Positions 18,890 to 29,067 of a stretch of 64,000 bases of DNA are shown one piece after another (the stretch's first letter is position 1; each line of letters begins with the position of its first letter). Source of the stretch: Bermanella marisrubri (GTDB lineage: Bacteria > Pseudomonadota > Gammaproteobacteria > Pseudomonadales > Oceanobacteraceae). A program made the translations under genes and the position numbers. The stretch is taken from contig NZ_CP051183.1 in assembly GCF_012295615.1 (NCBI RefSeq), positions 2,879,001 to 2,943,000 on the forward strand. The letters are read 5' to 3'. The notes under the pieces were generated by a model, which was not told where the DNA came from, searched no databases, and saw nothing but the letters and a program-made list of their open reading frames with translations.

Positions 18890-19669
18890 ATGTGCGAATT
18901 ACTGGGCATGAGTGCCAACACTCCTACAGATTTATGTTTTAGTTTCACGGGACTGACTCAGCGAGGAGGAAAAACAGGCCCGCACAAAGATGGCTGGGGA
19001 GTCTCTTTCTATGAAGGAAAAGGCGTGCGCAGTTTTCATGATGCAACACCCTCCGCTACCAGTGAAATTGCATCTATGATTCAGGGCCATCCAATAAAAA
19101 GTAAAACGGCAATTTGTCATATTCGCCAAGCCAATGTGGGGGACATCAATTTAGCCAACACCCACCCTTTCATTCGAGAGCTTTGGGGGCGCTACTGGGT
19201 ATTCGCACATAATGGTCAATTAGAATCTTTTTCACCAAAAAACGGTATTTACGAACCGGTTGGTGATACTGATAGTGAAAGGATCTTTTGTGATGTCATG
19301 AATTACATCCGAGCCCACCTACCTAGAAATGCTACACCAAAGCAATTGGCAGAAATACTCGTCAAATTAGCTCAGGGTTATGCAAAGCAGGGCGTCTTTA
19401 ACTGCTTGTTAAGCAATGGCGACTGGCTATTTACTTTTTGCTCAACTAAGTTGGCGTCCATCACTCGTCGCGCCCCTTTTGGACCGGCCAGATTAACCGA
19501 TGCAGACGTTACGATCGACTTCGAATCAGAAACAACACCCAATGATGTCGTCAGTATTGTCGCCACTGAACCGCTAACCAGTGACGAAGAATGGCATTTA
19601 TACAAGCCAGGAGAGTGGAAGCTATGGCAGCTAGGTGAAGTCATTGCTCATGGCCAAGCCACCATCTAG
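18890..19669 (+). CDS. class II glutamine amidotransferase (YafJ-like)
   Basis: A 259-residue Ntn-hydrolase. After removal of Met1 the nucleophile Cys2 is exposed (MCELLGMSANTP). HIRQANVGDINLANTHPF and FAHNGQLE are the typical glutaminase motifs, and DTDSERIFC follows. Members resemble E. coli YafJ and presumably release ammonia from glutamine or related gamma-glutamyl compounds; the physiological substrate is unknown. The start is fixed by the need for cysteine at position 2, which excludes the longer frame from 18797. Confidence 0.9.
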   Translation: MCELLGMSANTPTDLCFSFTGLTQRGGKTGPHKDGWGVSFYEGKGVRSFHDATPSATSEIASMIQGHPIKSKTAICHIRQANVGDINLANTHPFIRELWGRYWVFAHNGQLESFSPKNGIYEPVGDTDSERIFCDVMNYIRAHLPRNATPKQLAEILVKLAQGYAKQGVFNCLLSNGDWLFTFCSTKLASITRRAPFGPARLTDADVTIDFESETTPNDVVSIVATEPLTSDEEWHLYKPGEWKLWQLGEVIAHGQATI

Positions 19670-19681
19670 CAGAAGATGCTC

Positions 19682-20923
19682 TCACAAAGAATGTTGGTTA
19701 AGCATACAATTGGCGTAGTAGGTCGTGGTGGCAGGCCAATCAGAAAATACTGCATGTACCCCCACTTGTCTTGCGAGCACATCCAACACAACAAAAATAT
19801 CTCCCTGGCTATTTACCTTATTCTGTATCGTTTGATAATACCAGCCGCCGCCCTGCTCCATGTTATTGCTGCGTTCAAGCGTCCAAGCAATAAGTTTCAA
19901 ACCTGCTTGTTTTGCGTGGATTGCATATTCACTGGGCACAATTTCGTTGCCCTCTTCTTTCATAAGTACCCATAACGGCGGCGCAATATAGTGAAGCCCT
20001 AACTCTTTCAACTGTTTCATGCTCGGCTGCCACGTACTTGGCTTATTCTCGTCAAACTGCGGATCAACGTATCGGCCATCTAAGTAAACAGCTTGCTTCG
20101 CAAATTCTGGCTCATTTTTAAGCCAATATCGAATATCTTTTAAATCAAACGATTGCAGCCACACCTTTTCTGGATTTATTTTCGCTTCTTTGTATTCATT
20201 TACCAGCTTTTGAGCATATCTTTGCTGTGTAAATGCTGTTTCCTTATTGAGAGAAAATGGCATCTCCACTTGCGGCGTTTTTAACTCCGGGACCATGTCA
20301 ACATCCCACTCAGAGAACAGTTTAATGCTCTCTTTATGAGTAACGATTTGCTCGCAAGTTTGGAATAAATCTGTGCGCCAACTTGGCGTTCCCTTAACAA
20401 ACTCTTCTGCAGTTACCGCACTACTGTTGTAACCATCCATTTTAATACAAAGCTGTTTTAACTGCTTTAAGGTAAAGTCTGATGTACAGCAATTAGCCTG
20501 CGCCGGCTGTGATTCATTTGCAGGAACAAAAGGTTGATAGCACTGCTTAGCCAGTTCCGGACGTAAAAGCACATCCGTTGTTTGATGCAAATCGCATTGA
20601 CTATGCCGACAAACTAGCTCTCCGTCCTTGGTAAAGGTCACATCACACTCTTGCTTGCCCGCCCCCATAGTATGGGCCGCCTGATAACTTGAAAAACCAT
20701 GTTCAGGAAACATAAGCGGCGCGCCACGATGGGCGATTGAAAATGCTTGATGCTCCAAAATTTTATTTTGGCATCCACGTAATTGTGTTTTTAATTGACC
20801 ATCTTCCATCTGATCAATCAAAAACATTGGACGTGGCCCTACACTAATTGAAGTCTGCTGATTCATGATGCTCAATGACGTGCACCCTGATAACAAGAGA
20901 ATGATCGGAAATAAGCGAATCAT
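19682..20923 (-). CDS. glycerophosphodiester phosphodiesterase-like lipoprotein
   Basis: A 413-residue exported protein with the lipobox LLLSGC within the first 14 residues. The GDPD signature follows: IAHRGAPLMFPEH (catalytic histidine), QECDVTFTKDGELVCRHS (metal-binding Glu and Asp, second histidine, with HS in place of the usual HD), and later VFSDWPATT near the C-terminus. It probably hydrolyses glycerophosphodiesters from phospholipid turnover at the cell envelope. It is longer than cytoplasmic UgpQ (about 250). The ATG overlaps the TGA of the upstream Nudix lipoprotein gene (ATGA), with GGGAGGAA as ribosome site, so both are co-produced. Confidence 0.85.
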   Translation of the reverse strand: MIRLFPIILLLSGCTSLSIMNQQTSISVGPRPMFLIDQMEDGQLKTQLRGCQNKILEHQAFSIAHRGAPLMFPEHGFSSYQAAHTMGAGKQECDVTFTKDGELVCRHSQCDLHQTTDVLLRPELAKQCYQPFVPANESQPAQANCCTSDFTLKQLKQLCIKMDGYNSSAVTAEEFVKGTPSWRTDLFQTCEQIVTHKESIKLFSEWDVDMVPELKTPQVEMPFSLNKETAFTQQRYAQKLVNEYKEAKINPEKVWLQSFDLKDIRYWLKNEPEFAKQAVYLDGRYVDPQFDENKPSTWQPSMKQLKELGLHYIAPPLWVLMKEEGNEIVPSEYAIHAKQAGLKLIAWTLERSNNMEQGGGWYYQTIQNKVNSQGDIFVVLDVLARQVGVHAVFSDWPATTTYYANCMLNQHSL

Positions 20924-21447
20924 ATTGATTCCTCCCAAGGCGCTTTATCTAACACTTGCTGCAGTATCACTGCTGATTTTTTCCAGATCTGAAAGGGGGC
21001 TGTTTGCGGTTTATCTAGATAGTCCTGTAAATCTTTTTCCGAGACCCAGCGCCAATCGGAACGTTCGTTATAGACACTCCCCTGACACTCATCTGGCTGA
21101 AATGATGGAGACAAAGTTCTATGGGGAACTGAAACCACCAAACTAACAAAACTTCTGTCTTCGTTATAAAAAGCCTCTTTATACAAGACTAGGCTATCAG
21201 ATGCGAACTGACACTGCGTCTCTTCATGAAACTCTCTTAGTGCTGCAGTTTGAATAGTTTCGTTTTCATCAATGCCTCCACCAAACGCGCCGTATCCACG
21301 ATGGGCTTGAGGAAAGTTATGGTCCGCTAGTAGGAAATAAATTTCACCTGTATTCGCTTTACTAAAAGCGACGACACCTGCACCCTTGAGCTTCGTCTCT
21401 GAACACGCAGCGATCAAAATGAAAAGAAGAACTGCAATTTGTCTCAT
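20920..21447 (-). CDS. Nudix hydrolase with lipoprotein signal
   Basis: A 175-residue protein. The N-terminus MRQIAVLLFILIAAC is a lipoprotein signal peptide with lipobox IAAC, so the mature enzyme should face the periplasm. The Nudix box is intact: G-x5-E-x7-REFHEET around residues 58-80. Nudix enzymes cleave X-linked nucleoside diphosphates and are nearly always cytoplasmic. It is coupled to the glycerophosphodiesterase lipoprotein gene by an ATGA overlap, so an envelope substrate is likely; which one cannot be told. Confidence 0.85.
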   Translation of the reverse strand: MRQIAVLLFILIAACSETKLKGAGVVAFSKANTGEIYFLLADHNFPQAHRGYGAFGGGIDENETIQTAALREFHEETQCQFASDSLVLYKEAFYNEDRSFVSLVVSVPHRTLSPSFQPDECQGSVYNERSDWRWVSEKDLQDYLDKPQTAPFQIWKKSAVILQQVLDKAPWEESI

Positions 21448-21500
21448 AAGTAAAGTATCTGAGTGCTTTAGCTTAGCACTACAACAAATATTTGTGACAT

Positions 21501-22007
21501 TTAAGTTAAGTCCAACACCATTAATTGACCTCGATAATCCGGCTCACCTGAGAACAGCCAACCATTTTTCCGATAAAATGCTTTCGCTTGTTTATTACCC
21601 GGAATATATCTAAGAAAGATCTCTCTACTGCCGGCTAACTGACATTGCTTGACTACAAAATCATGTAACTGTTGTCCCAAGCCCAGATTCCGATACTCGG
21701 GCTTAAGGTAAAACAAATTAATATAAGAGTAGGAATTGGCTTGATTATTCTCATTGGCCTCTTCAATTATCGCTTTATACTCAATCTGACCAATAATCTG
21801 ACCTTTAAGCCATACGTGCTTAAAACCCTCAGGGTTTTCCTGGATTAAATAACGAAACCAGTTCAACATTTCTTCTTCATTAAAATACGCAAGACTCCCG
21901 TAACTGGCTAGATGCGCGTCTTTTCGAAACTGTAAGCATAGTTGTTCGTGTCGATCAAAATCCACTGGTTTAAATTGAAGAGTTTGAGAGCCGCTTAGTT
22001 TATCCAT
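21501..22007 (-). CDS. GNAT-family N-acetyltransferase
   Basis: A 168-residue acetyltransferase. The acetyl-CoA-binding region appears as LFYLKPEYRNLGLGQQLHDF, matching the V/I-x-P-x-x-R-x-x-G-x-G motif, followed by FLRYIPGNKQAKAFYRKNGW, the usual C-terminal GNAT signature. The acceptor is unknown. It has no tight link with its neighbours: 53 bases separate it from the Nudix gene, and the dapB terminator lies upstream. Confidence 0.85.
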   Translation of the reverse strand: MDKLSGSQTLQFKPVDFDRHEQLCLQFRKDAHLASYGSLAYFNEEEMLNWFRYLIQENPEGFKHVWLKGQIIGQIEYKAIIEEANENNQANSYSYINLFYLKPEYRNLGLGQQLHDFVVKQCQLAGSREIFLRYIPGNKQAKAFYRKNGWLFSGEPDYRGQLMVLDLT

Positions 22008-22054
22008 TGCTTATTGACACAATTAATTCAATTCGTTTTGTTTCATGCTAAAAA

Positions 22055-22084
22055 TAAAAAACCGAAGCGATGCTTCGGTTTTTG
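22055..22084 (-). terminator. rho-independent terminator of dapB
   Basis: An 8-bp GC-rich stem (ACCGAAGC/GCTTCGGT) with a three-base loop, flanked by A-run and T-run on both sides, lies 24 bases past the dapB stop. It can work in both directions. Confidence 0.9.
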
Positions 22085-22107
22085 ACGACTCGTTTAAAGC
22101 TGATCAG

Positions 22108-22926
<819 letters not shown>

Positions 22927-23037
22927 TTAAATACACGTTAGATAGTGACGGATTGTACAGCAATTACTAGAAAGGAGGGAGTATACAGTGAGTGGGAGGT
23001 GATTGATTATTAACCACGACGGTCAAGCCAAGTCGTC

Positions 23038-23072
23038 ATTCTCCGGCGTCGCGAAGCGACAGACCGGAGAAT
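23038..23072. repeat. REP-like palindrome between dapB and dnaJ
   Basis: The arms ATTCTCCGG and CCGGAGAAT enclose a smaller TCGC/GCGA stem. This layout is typical of dispersed REP-type elements, but only one copy is visible here. The rest of the 22915-23190 gap shows no gene. Confidence 0.5.
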
Positions 23073-23190
23073 CCATTTTTATAACTGAATATTCAAAACT
23101 CAATGCTATTGAAATGGATCCTCAATCAAGTTGAGGAAGACGCTCATAACTCAACATTCAAACAACTCAAACAAGCCACTCGCGCTCAAA

Positions 23191-24303
23191 CTATTCGAAG
23201 AATGCCTTTACATTATCGAACCATGTTTTTTTACGAGGCGAGTGTTTCTCCCCCTTTAGTGAGGCTTGAAACTCCCGCAGAATTTCTTTCTGCTTATCAT
23301 TCAAGTTCACCGGTGTTTCAACCATGACTCGGCATAGCAAATCACCTTGCGGGCCACCACGAACAGGAAGCACACCTTTACCACGTAAACGGAACAATTT
23401 ACCGCTTTGTGTTTCTGCCGGAATTTTTAAATTCACGCGTCCATCAAGCGTCGGTACTTCAATCTCACCACCAAGGGCAGCATCTGCAATACTGATTGGC
23501 ACATCGCAATAGAGATTGCGACCATCCCGTTCGAATATTGAATGAGGTTTGATGTGAGCTTCAACATAAAGGTCGCCCGCTGGGCCACCCATTGCACCGG
23601 CTTCACCTTCGCCATTAAGACGAATACGATCACCGTTATCGACACCTGGTGGAATTTTAACATTCAGTGTCTTAGTCTCTTCTTTAACACCTTGACCATG
23701 ACAGCTGTCGCAAGGGTCTTTAATAATCGTTCCTTGACCTTGGCACGTCGGGCAAGTTTGCTGCACCGCAAAGAAACCTTGCTGCATGCGTACTTGGCCT
23801 TGACCATTACAGGTACCACATACAGTCGGTTTACTACCTGCCTTGGCGCCAGAACCATCACAGACTTCACAGTCGACGAGTGTTGGCACTTTAATGGTTT
23901 TTTCAGTGCCTTTAACCGCCTCTTCTAGACTTAGTTCTAGGTTGTACTTCAGGTCGTTGCCGCGTTGTGGCCCACCACGACGCCCACCGCCGCCACCGAA
24001 AATGTCACCAAACACATCTCCGAAAATATCACTGAAGTTGCCGCCGCCAAAACCACCCGCTCCTGCACCGGCTGACCCATCAACACCAGCGTGACCAAAT
24101 TGATCATATGCGGCGCGTTTTTCTTGATCGCCTAGAATTTCATACGCTTCAGAGGCTTCTTTAAATTTCGCATCAGCATCAGCGTCATCCGGATTACGAT
24201 CCGGGTGATACTTCATGGCCAGCTTGCGGTATGCTCGCTTGATTTCTTTGGCATCCGCTTGGCGGTCAACCCCTAAAACTTCGTAATAATCTCGTTTAGA
24301 CAT
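23191..24303 (-). CDS. dnaJ: chaperone DnaJ
   Basis: A 370-residue type I J-protein. The J domain (1-70) has the HPD motif in KYHPDRNP. A Gly/Phe-rich linker follows ([18 protein letters not shown]), then the zinc domain with four CxxCxGxG units ([32 protein letters not shown]), then the C-terminal substrate-binding domains. It delivers unfolded proteins to DnaK and stimulates its ATPase. It follows dnaK on the same strand after 136 bases. Confidence 0.99.
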   Translation of the reverse strand: MSKRDYYEVLGVDRQADAKEIKRAYRKLAMKYHPDRNPDDADADAKFKEASEAYEILGDQEKRAAYDQFGHAGVDGSAGAGAGGFGGGNFSDIFGDVFGDIFGGGGGRRGGPQRGNDLKYNLELSLEEAVKGTEKTIKVPTLVDCEVCDGSGAKAGSKPTVCGTCNGQGQVRMQQGFFAVQQTCPTCQGQGTIIKDPCDSCHGQGVKEETKTLNVKIPPGVDNGDRIRLNGEGEAGAMGGPAGDLYVEAHIKPHSIFERDGRNLYCDVPISIADAALGGEIEVPTLDGRVNLKIPAETQSGKLFRLRGKGVLPVRGGPQGDLLCRVMVETPVNLNDKQKEILREFQASLKGEKHSPRKKTWFDNVKAFFE

Positions 24304-24439
24304 AATTTTTTACGCTTCTTTTAAAAGTAGATAAGCGCGAACACTTCAAAAAGCGCCGCGCTTATCGTCTGCTCAGACAAATTGTCGTTAGCGTGTCTCA
24401 CTGGCGATGTTGTTACACCGCCAGCTTTGACGCAAAGCG

Positions 24440-26356
24440 CTACTTGTTGTCTTTCACTTCTTCGAACTCAGCATCTACGACATCGTCATCTTTGCCAGCT
24501 TCTTCCTGAGCACCTTCAGCGCCTTGCGCCTGTTGTGCTTGCTCAGCATACATCTTCTGAGCTAAACCTGAAGAGGCTTCAGTAAGCTTGTTCGTTGCCG
24601 CTTCGATGGCGTCTTTATCATCACCTTTAAGGGCTTCTTCCACTTCCGCGATAGCTGCTTCAATTGCAGACTTCTCTTCGTCAGTGGCTTTGTCGCCAGC
24701 TTCTTCAAGCGTTTTCTTAGTTGCGTGAACAAGACCATCAGCCGTGTTACGTACTTGAATCATCTCTTCGAATTTTTTATCCGCTTCCGCATTCGCTTCA
24801 GCGTCTTTCACCATTTTTTCGATTTCATCATCGTTCAAGCCAGAAGAGGCTTTAATCACGATAGATTGCTCTTTACCCGTTGCCTTATCCTTCGCGCTTA
24901 CGTTAAGAATACCGTTCGCATCGATGTCAAAAGTTACTTCGATTTGCGGTACACCACGTGGCGCAGGTGGAATGTCAGCCAAGTCGAAACGACCTAGAGA
25001 CTTGTTCTGAGACGCTTGCTTACGCTCACCCTGTACAACATGAATCGTTACCGCAGACTGGTTGTCATCAGCTGTTGAGAACACTTGTGATTTCTTAGTT
25101 GGAATCGTCGTGTTCTTCTCGATTACGGCTGTGGCAACACCACCCATGGTTTCAATACCCAAGGTTAGTGGCGTTACGTCTAGTAGAAGAACATCCTTAA
25201 CGTCACCAGATAGTACGGCACCCTGAATTGCAGCACCCATGGCTACTGCTTCGTCTGGGTTCACGTCTTTACGTGGTTCCTTGCCGAAGAAATCTGCAAC
25301 AGATTTTTGTACTAGTGGCATACGAGTTTGACCACCAACCAAAATCACTTCGTCTACTTCAGATGCACTTACACCCGCATCTTTAAGAGCCATTTCACAA
25401 GGCTTCAACGAGTTCTTAACCAACTCTTCTACAAGAGACTCAAGCTTGGCACGAGTCACTTTTACATTTAAGTGTTTAGGACCTGATGCATCCGCTGTGA
25501 TGTAAGGTAGATTAACGTCAGTCTGAGAAGCCGATGACAATTCTACTTTCGCTTTCTCTGCCGCTTCTTTCAGACGCTGCATAGCCAGTGCATCACCGCG
25601 TAGATCCATACCTTGATCTTTCTTGAACTCATCCGCTAGGAATTCGATCAAGCGCATATCAAAGTCTTCACCACCTAGGAAAGTATCACCATTGGTTGCC
25701 AATACTTCGAATTGTTTCTCACCATCCACGTCAGCAACTTCGATGATGGAGATATCGAATGTACCACCACCCAAGTCGTAAACTGCGATAGTGCGGTCAC
25801 CGCCTTCTTTGTCGATACCATAAGCCAATGCAGCCGCTGTTGGCTCGTTGATGATACGCTTGACTTCTAGGCCTGCGATTTTACCTGCGTCTTTTGTTGC
25901 CTGACGCTGTGAATCGTTAAAGTAAGCCGGTACAGTGATAACGGCTTCAGTTACTTTTTCACCAAGATAGTCTTCCGCTGTTTTCTTCATTTTCTTAAGA
26001 ACTTCAGCAGAAATTTGTGGCGGTGCAAATTTTTCGCCTTTTACTTCGACCCAAGCATCACCATTGTCTGCTTTTGTAATGGTGTAAGGCACCATCTTAA
26101 TGTCTTTCTGTACGACATCATCTTCAAAGCGACGACCGATTAAACGCTTGATGGCGTATAATGTGTTTTGTGGGTTAGTAACCGCCTGACGTTTTGCAGG
26201 CTGACCTACTAAAATCTCGCCATCATCTGCATATGCGATGATAGAAGGTGTAGTGCGATCGCCTTCCGCGTTTTCAATTACGCGTGCTTTGTCGCCATCC
26301 AATACAGACAAACAAGAGTTTGTTGTGCCTAAGTCGATACCAATGATCTTACCCAT
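24440..26356 (-). CDS. dnaK: chaperone DnaK (Hsp70)
   Basis: A 638-residue Hsp70. [15 protein letters not shown] opens the ATPase domain; further landmarks are [22 protein letters not shown], the linker [13 protein letters not shown], and an acidic C-terminal tail ending EEVKDNK. ATP-driven binding of unfolded proteins, with DnaJ and GrpE as partners encoded on either side. The ATG at 26354-26356 has GGAGAGG upstream; a frame eight codons longer exists but is not family-like. A sigma-32-type promoter lies about 100 bases upstream. Confidence 0.99.
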   Translation of the reverse strand: MGKIIGIDLGTTNSCLSVLDGDKARVIENAEGDRTTPSIIAYADDGEILVGQPAKRQAVTNPQNTLYAIKRLIGRRFEDDVVQKDIKMVPYTITKADNGDAWVEVKGEKFAPPQISAEVLKKMKKTAEDYLGEKVTEAVITVPAYFNDSQRQATKDAGKIAGLEVKRIINEPTAAALAYGIDKEGGDRTIAVYDLGGGTFDISIIEVADVDGEKQFEVLATNGDTFLGGEDFDMRLIEFLADEFKKDQGMDLRGDALAMQRLKEAAEKAKVELSSASQTDVNLPYITADASGPKHLNVKVTRAKLESLVEELVKNSLKPCEMALKDAGVSASEVDEVILVGGQTRMPLVQKSVADFFGKEPRKDVNPDEAVAMGAAIQGAVLSGDVKDVLLLDVTPLTLGIETMGGVATAVIEKNTTIPTKKSQVFSTADDNQSAVTIHVVQGERKQASQNKSLGRFDLADIPPAPRGVPQIEVTFDIDANGILNVSAKDKATGKEQSIVIKASSGLNDDEIEKMVKDAEANAEADKKFEEMIQVRNTADGLVHATKKTLEEAGDKATDEEKSAIEAAIAEVEEALKGDDKDAIEAATNKLTEASSGLAQKMYAEQAQQAQGAEGAQEEAGKDDDVVDAEFEEVKDNK

Positions 26357-26452
26357 GTTATCCTCTCCAATCTTTCTCAATTCGTAAGAGCCGCAACAGT
26401 TGCTGACTCTAGCAATTCGGCATATGCCTGATTATTTCTTTGCTTGACCCTT

Positions 26453-26480
26453 TAATGGGTGCGGATATTGCCTTTTCAAC
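26453..26480 (-). promoter_or_regulatory. sigma-32-type promoter for dnaK
   Basis: On the minus strand GTTGAAA (26474-26480), 14 bases, then CCCATTA (26453-26459) match the heat-shock consensus CTTGAAA-N11-16-CCCATNT. It lies in the grpE-dnaK gap. Confidence 0.7.
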
Positions 26481-26498
26481 CCATTACAACCTAATTTC

Positions 26499-27095
26499 TT
26501 AGGCTTTTTCATCCACAGCAGGCGCTGCTTTAGATACTACAACCATTGCAGGACGCAATAAGCGATCGTGTATGGTGTAACCTTTCTGTACCACATTAAG
26601 AACCGTGTTTGGCTCGGCATCTGGCGCATCCACCATGCTAATTGCTTGGTGTAAATCTGGATCAAACGGATGACCTTCTGGCTCAATCGCTTCCACCTTA
26701 AATTTCTTCAACGTGTTAACGAAGCTCTTTTGTGTCATTTCAACGCCTTCCAAGAAAGGCTTCACCACTTCATCTTCAGGAGATGCTGCAATAGCACGCT
26801 CTAAATTATCAACAACTTCGAGCAGCTCTCGTGCAAATTTCTCTGTGCTAAATTTATGAGCCTTTTCTACATCTACTTCAGCGCGACGACGAACATTTTG
26901 CGTTTCCGCTTGAGCGCGTAGGACTTCTTCTTTGAGCTCTGCCACTTCCGCTTGCAGGGCTTCCACTTGAGAATCTTGCTCTACCACTGACTCAACAGTG
27001 TTATCCGCTGATTCTTGAGCTGATTCAGATTGCTCTTGAGCAGTTTCTTGAGTTTCTACTTCAGGGTTTTCAATATCTTGGCCTTGTTCAGACAT
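26499..27095 (-). CDS. grpE: nucleotide exchange factor GrpE
   Basis: A 198-residue protein. An acidic, low-complexity N-terminus (about 1-45) precedes a long coiled coil (VEALQAEVAELKEEVLRAQAE split over several heptads). The compact C-terminal beta domain contains GHPFDPDLHQAISM and GYTIHDRLLRPAMVVV, a GrpE hallmark. It releases ADP from DnaK. It is the first gene of the heat-shock group, divergent from recN, with a good sigma-32-type promoter upstream. Confidence 0.98.
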   Translation of the reverse strand: MSEQGQDIENPEVETQETAQEQSESAQESADNTVESVVEQDSQVEALQAEVAELKEEVLRAQAETQNVRRRAEVDVEKAHKFSTEKFARELLEVVDNLERAIAASPEDEVVKPFLEGVEMTQKSFVNTLKKFKVEAIEPEGHPFDPDLHQAISMVDAPDAEPNTVLNVVQKGYTIHDRLLRPAMVVVSKAAPAVDEKA

Positions 27096-27140
27096 TCGCC
27101 TCTCCGTACAAATATTCAGGTTATTTTTAAGCTGCCTTTA

Positions 27141-27168
27141 ATGTGGGGATGAAATTATTTGTTTCAAG
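27141..27168 (-). promoter_or_regulatory. sigma-32-type promoter for grpE
   Basis: CTTGAAA (27162-27168), a 14-base spacer and CCCACAT (27141-27147) on the minus strand fit the heat-shock consensus. It lies about 45 bases before the grpE start. Confidence 0.8.
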
Positions 27169-27191
27169 AGGCTTTACAAAGACATTTTTTA

Positions 27192-27223
27192 CTGTATAAA
27201 TAAACATATGTATAAGCATACAG
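27192..27223 (+). promoter_or_regulatory. two adjacent LexA-box-like sites upstream of recN
   Basis: Site 1 (27192-27207) is CTGT-N8-ACAT and site 2 (27208-27223) is ATGT-N8-ACAG; each differs from the CTGT-N8-ACAG consensus at one defining base. E. coli recN also has more than one SOS box. Confidence 0.7.
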
Positions 27224-27259
27224 GCAGCGAGAAAGACGCTCATTAAGGGAGAGGGATTT

Positions 27260-28933
27260 ATGCTCACGCACATATCCATAAAAGACTTCACTATCGTAGA
27301 CAGCCTTGAACTGGATCTAAAGCAAGGGTTCAGTGCCGTCACAGGCGAAACCGGCGCAGGTAAATCCATTATGCTGGATGCCTTATCTCTTGCCACAGGC
27401 CAAAAGGCCGATGCCAAGCAAGTTCGCCCTGACGCTCAAAAAGCCGAAATATATGCCTGCTTCGATATTGCTTATCAATCAACTGTTAGCCAGTGGCTTC
27501 ATGACAATGACCTCGAAGGCGACGGTGAACAATTAATTCTTTCCCGCATTATTACCAACGAAGGTCGCAGCCGCGGCTACATCAATGGCCGCCCAGTATC
27601 ACTTCAACAACTTAAACACGTCGGTCAGTCTTTATTGGATATTCACGGACAACATGCTCATCAGCAATTGCTACACAAAGACAGTCCTCGTTTATTTTTA
27701 GATGCTTATGGCGAACATGAAAACCTATTGCAAACAGTCAAATCCCAATACCAAGAGTGGCAAAGCCTAAATAAAAAACTGGACGCCTTGCAGAACCAGA
27801 GCGATGAGGTCAACGCTCGTATTCAACTATTGGAATACCAGGTAGAAGAACTAGACATACTCAGCCTTGAAAAAGACGAGATAGAGTCTCTCGAAAAAGA
27901 ACAGAAACGTCTCGCTAATGCAGAGCATCATCTGCTCACTGCCCAACAAGCTTTGCAGCTTTGCCGCAGTGACGAAGATCAAATTGACGCCTATCAAGCG
28001 GTACAAATGGCACTACAAAAACTGGATCCTATGGTAGAGAGCGACACCAAATTGCAAGCTGCCCATGAACTACTCAATCAAGCTCAGGTTGCTCTAGAAG
28101 AAAGTGCAAATGAATTGCATCACTATATTGACGGATTCGAGATTAACCCTCAACGCTTACAGCAAGTAGAAGAGCGCCTAAACACCATTTATGAACTGGC
28201 TCGCAAGCACAAGGTACGTCCAGAAGAATTATTCGACTTACACCAAGACTTGGCCAATGAACTAGCGGACATTACACATGAAGACGCATCGCTAGAATCT
28301 TTACAAGCAGCTCAAGAAAAAGCTCAAGAAGCCTATAGTCAAAGTGCAAATCAACTAAGCGATAAGCGCCAAAAAGCAGCGGCAAAATTGGCTAAAGCGC
28401 TACTCTCTCAATTAAAAGAACTGGCCCTGGATAAAGCTCAATTAGAGTTTCAAGTGACACCACATAGCCTTCATGAGGCTAATAGCTACGGCTTAGATGA
28501 TATTGAGCTGATGATCAGCTTAAACCCAGGCCAACCTATGCAGCCAATGCACAAAGTAGCCTCGGGTGGCGAACTTTCTCGCATTAGCTTAGCACTACAA
28601 ATCCTGATACAACGCGGACCTAATACCTTAATTTTTGATGAGATTGATGTAGGAGTTGGGGGCGCCACCGCTGAGCGCATGGGGCGCTTATTAAAGAGTT
28701 TGGGAGAACATAAGCAGGTCATTAGTGTTACTCACCAGCCGCAAGTCGCGGCATTAAGCCACCAGCATTTATTGGTGAATAAGCTCAGTGGTAAAAAACA
28801 AACTCGCACTCAAATTCGAGAGCTTAGCGCTGATCAGCGCCAACACGAATTAGCTCGCATGATGGGCGGTTTAGAAATTACTGATACAACGCTTGCGCAC
28901 GCAAGAGATATGCTACATGCGGCCCAGGCCTAA
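27260..28933 (+). CDS. recN: DNA repair ATPase RecN
   Basis: A 557-residue SMC-like protein. The N-terminal Walker A is GETGAGKS near residue 33. The centre is two long helical, coiled-coil-forming stretches (about 150-350) rich in Glu, Gln and Lys. The C-terminal half supplies the ABC signature ASGGELSRISLA and Walker B TLIFDEIDVGVGG. It acts in double-strand-break repair. The ATG has GGGAGAGGG upstream. The tandem LexA-like sites 40-70 bases upstream indicate SOS induction. Confidence 0.97.
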   Translation: MLTHISIKDFTIVDSLELDLKQGFSAVTGETGAGKSIMLDALSLATGQKADAKQVRPDAQKAEIYACFDIAYQSTVSQWLHDNDLEGDGEQLILSRIITNEGRSRGYINGRPVSLQQLKHVGQSLLDIHGQHAHQQLLHKDSPRLFLDAYGEHENLLQTVKSQYQEWQSLNKKLDALQNQSDEVNARIQLLEYQVEELDILSLEKDEIESLEKEQKRLANAEHHLLTAQQALQLCRSDEDQIDAYQAVQMALQKLDPMVESDTKLQAAHELLNQAQVALEESANELHHYIDGFEINPQRLQQVEERLNTIYELARKHKVRPEELFDLHQDLANELADITHEDASLESLQAAQEKAQEAYSQSANQLSDKRQKAAAKLAKALLSQLKELALDKAQLEFQVTPHSLHEANSYGLDDIELMISLNPGQPMQPMHKVASGGELSRISLALQILIQRGPNTLIFDEIDVGVGGATAERMGRLLKSLGEHKQVISVTHQPQVAALSHQHLLVNKLSGKKQTRTQIRELSADQRQHELARMMGGLEITDTTLAHARDMLHAAQA

Positions 28934-28950
28934 AGATAAAAAAGACTCTG

Positions 28951-29067
28951 TGTGGGAGGTGTTTCAGGAGGAAACACAGTTTCCGAAAGGAAGTTTCGTG
29001 AGGTTGTGGACAAACTGAACGAAGTAGCGGATGACGATAAAGGAATTATCGCCATCCGCTTTTTTTA
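28951..29067 (+). ncRNA. candidate CsrA/RsmA-binding small RNA or structured recN 3' region
   Basis: After recN the RNA can fold into successive hairpins that each show GGA in the loop: 28959-28977 (7-bp stem, loop AGGAG), 28984-28998 (5-bp stem, loop GGAAG), a small stem at 29004-29013 (loop TGGA), and the terminator stem with loop AGGAA. Seven GGA triplets occur in about 95 bases. GGA in hairpin loops is the binding signature of CsrA/RsmA and the design of CsrB/RsmZ-type RNAs. I see no clear own promoter and no GacA box, so it may be part of the recN transcript. Confidence 0.45.
29026..29067 (+). terminator. rho-independent terminator after recN
   Basis: AGCGGATG/CATCCGCT and CGATAA/TTATCG form a long stem with loop AGGAA, followed by seven T on the plus strand. 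It touches the convergent fur stop codon. Confidence 0.93.

Noticed and set aside
28860-28950. A GacA-type upstream activating site for the RNA candidate after recN
   Set aside because: Only a CTTGCG/CGCAAG palindrome inside recN was found, which does not match the TGTAAG-N6-CTTACA consensus.
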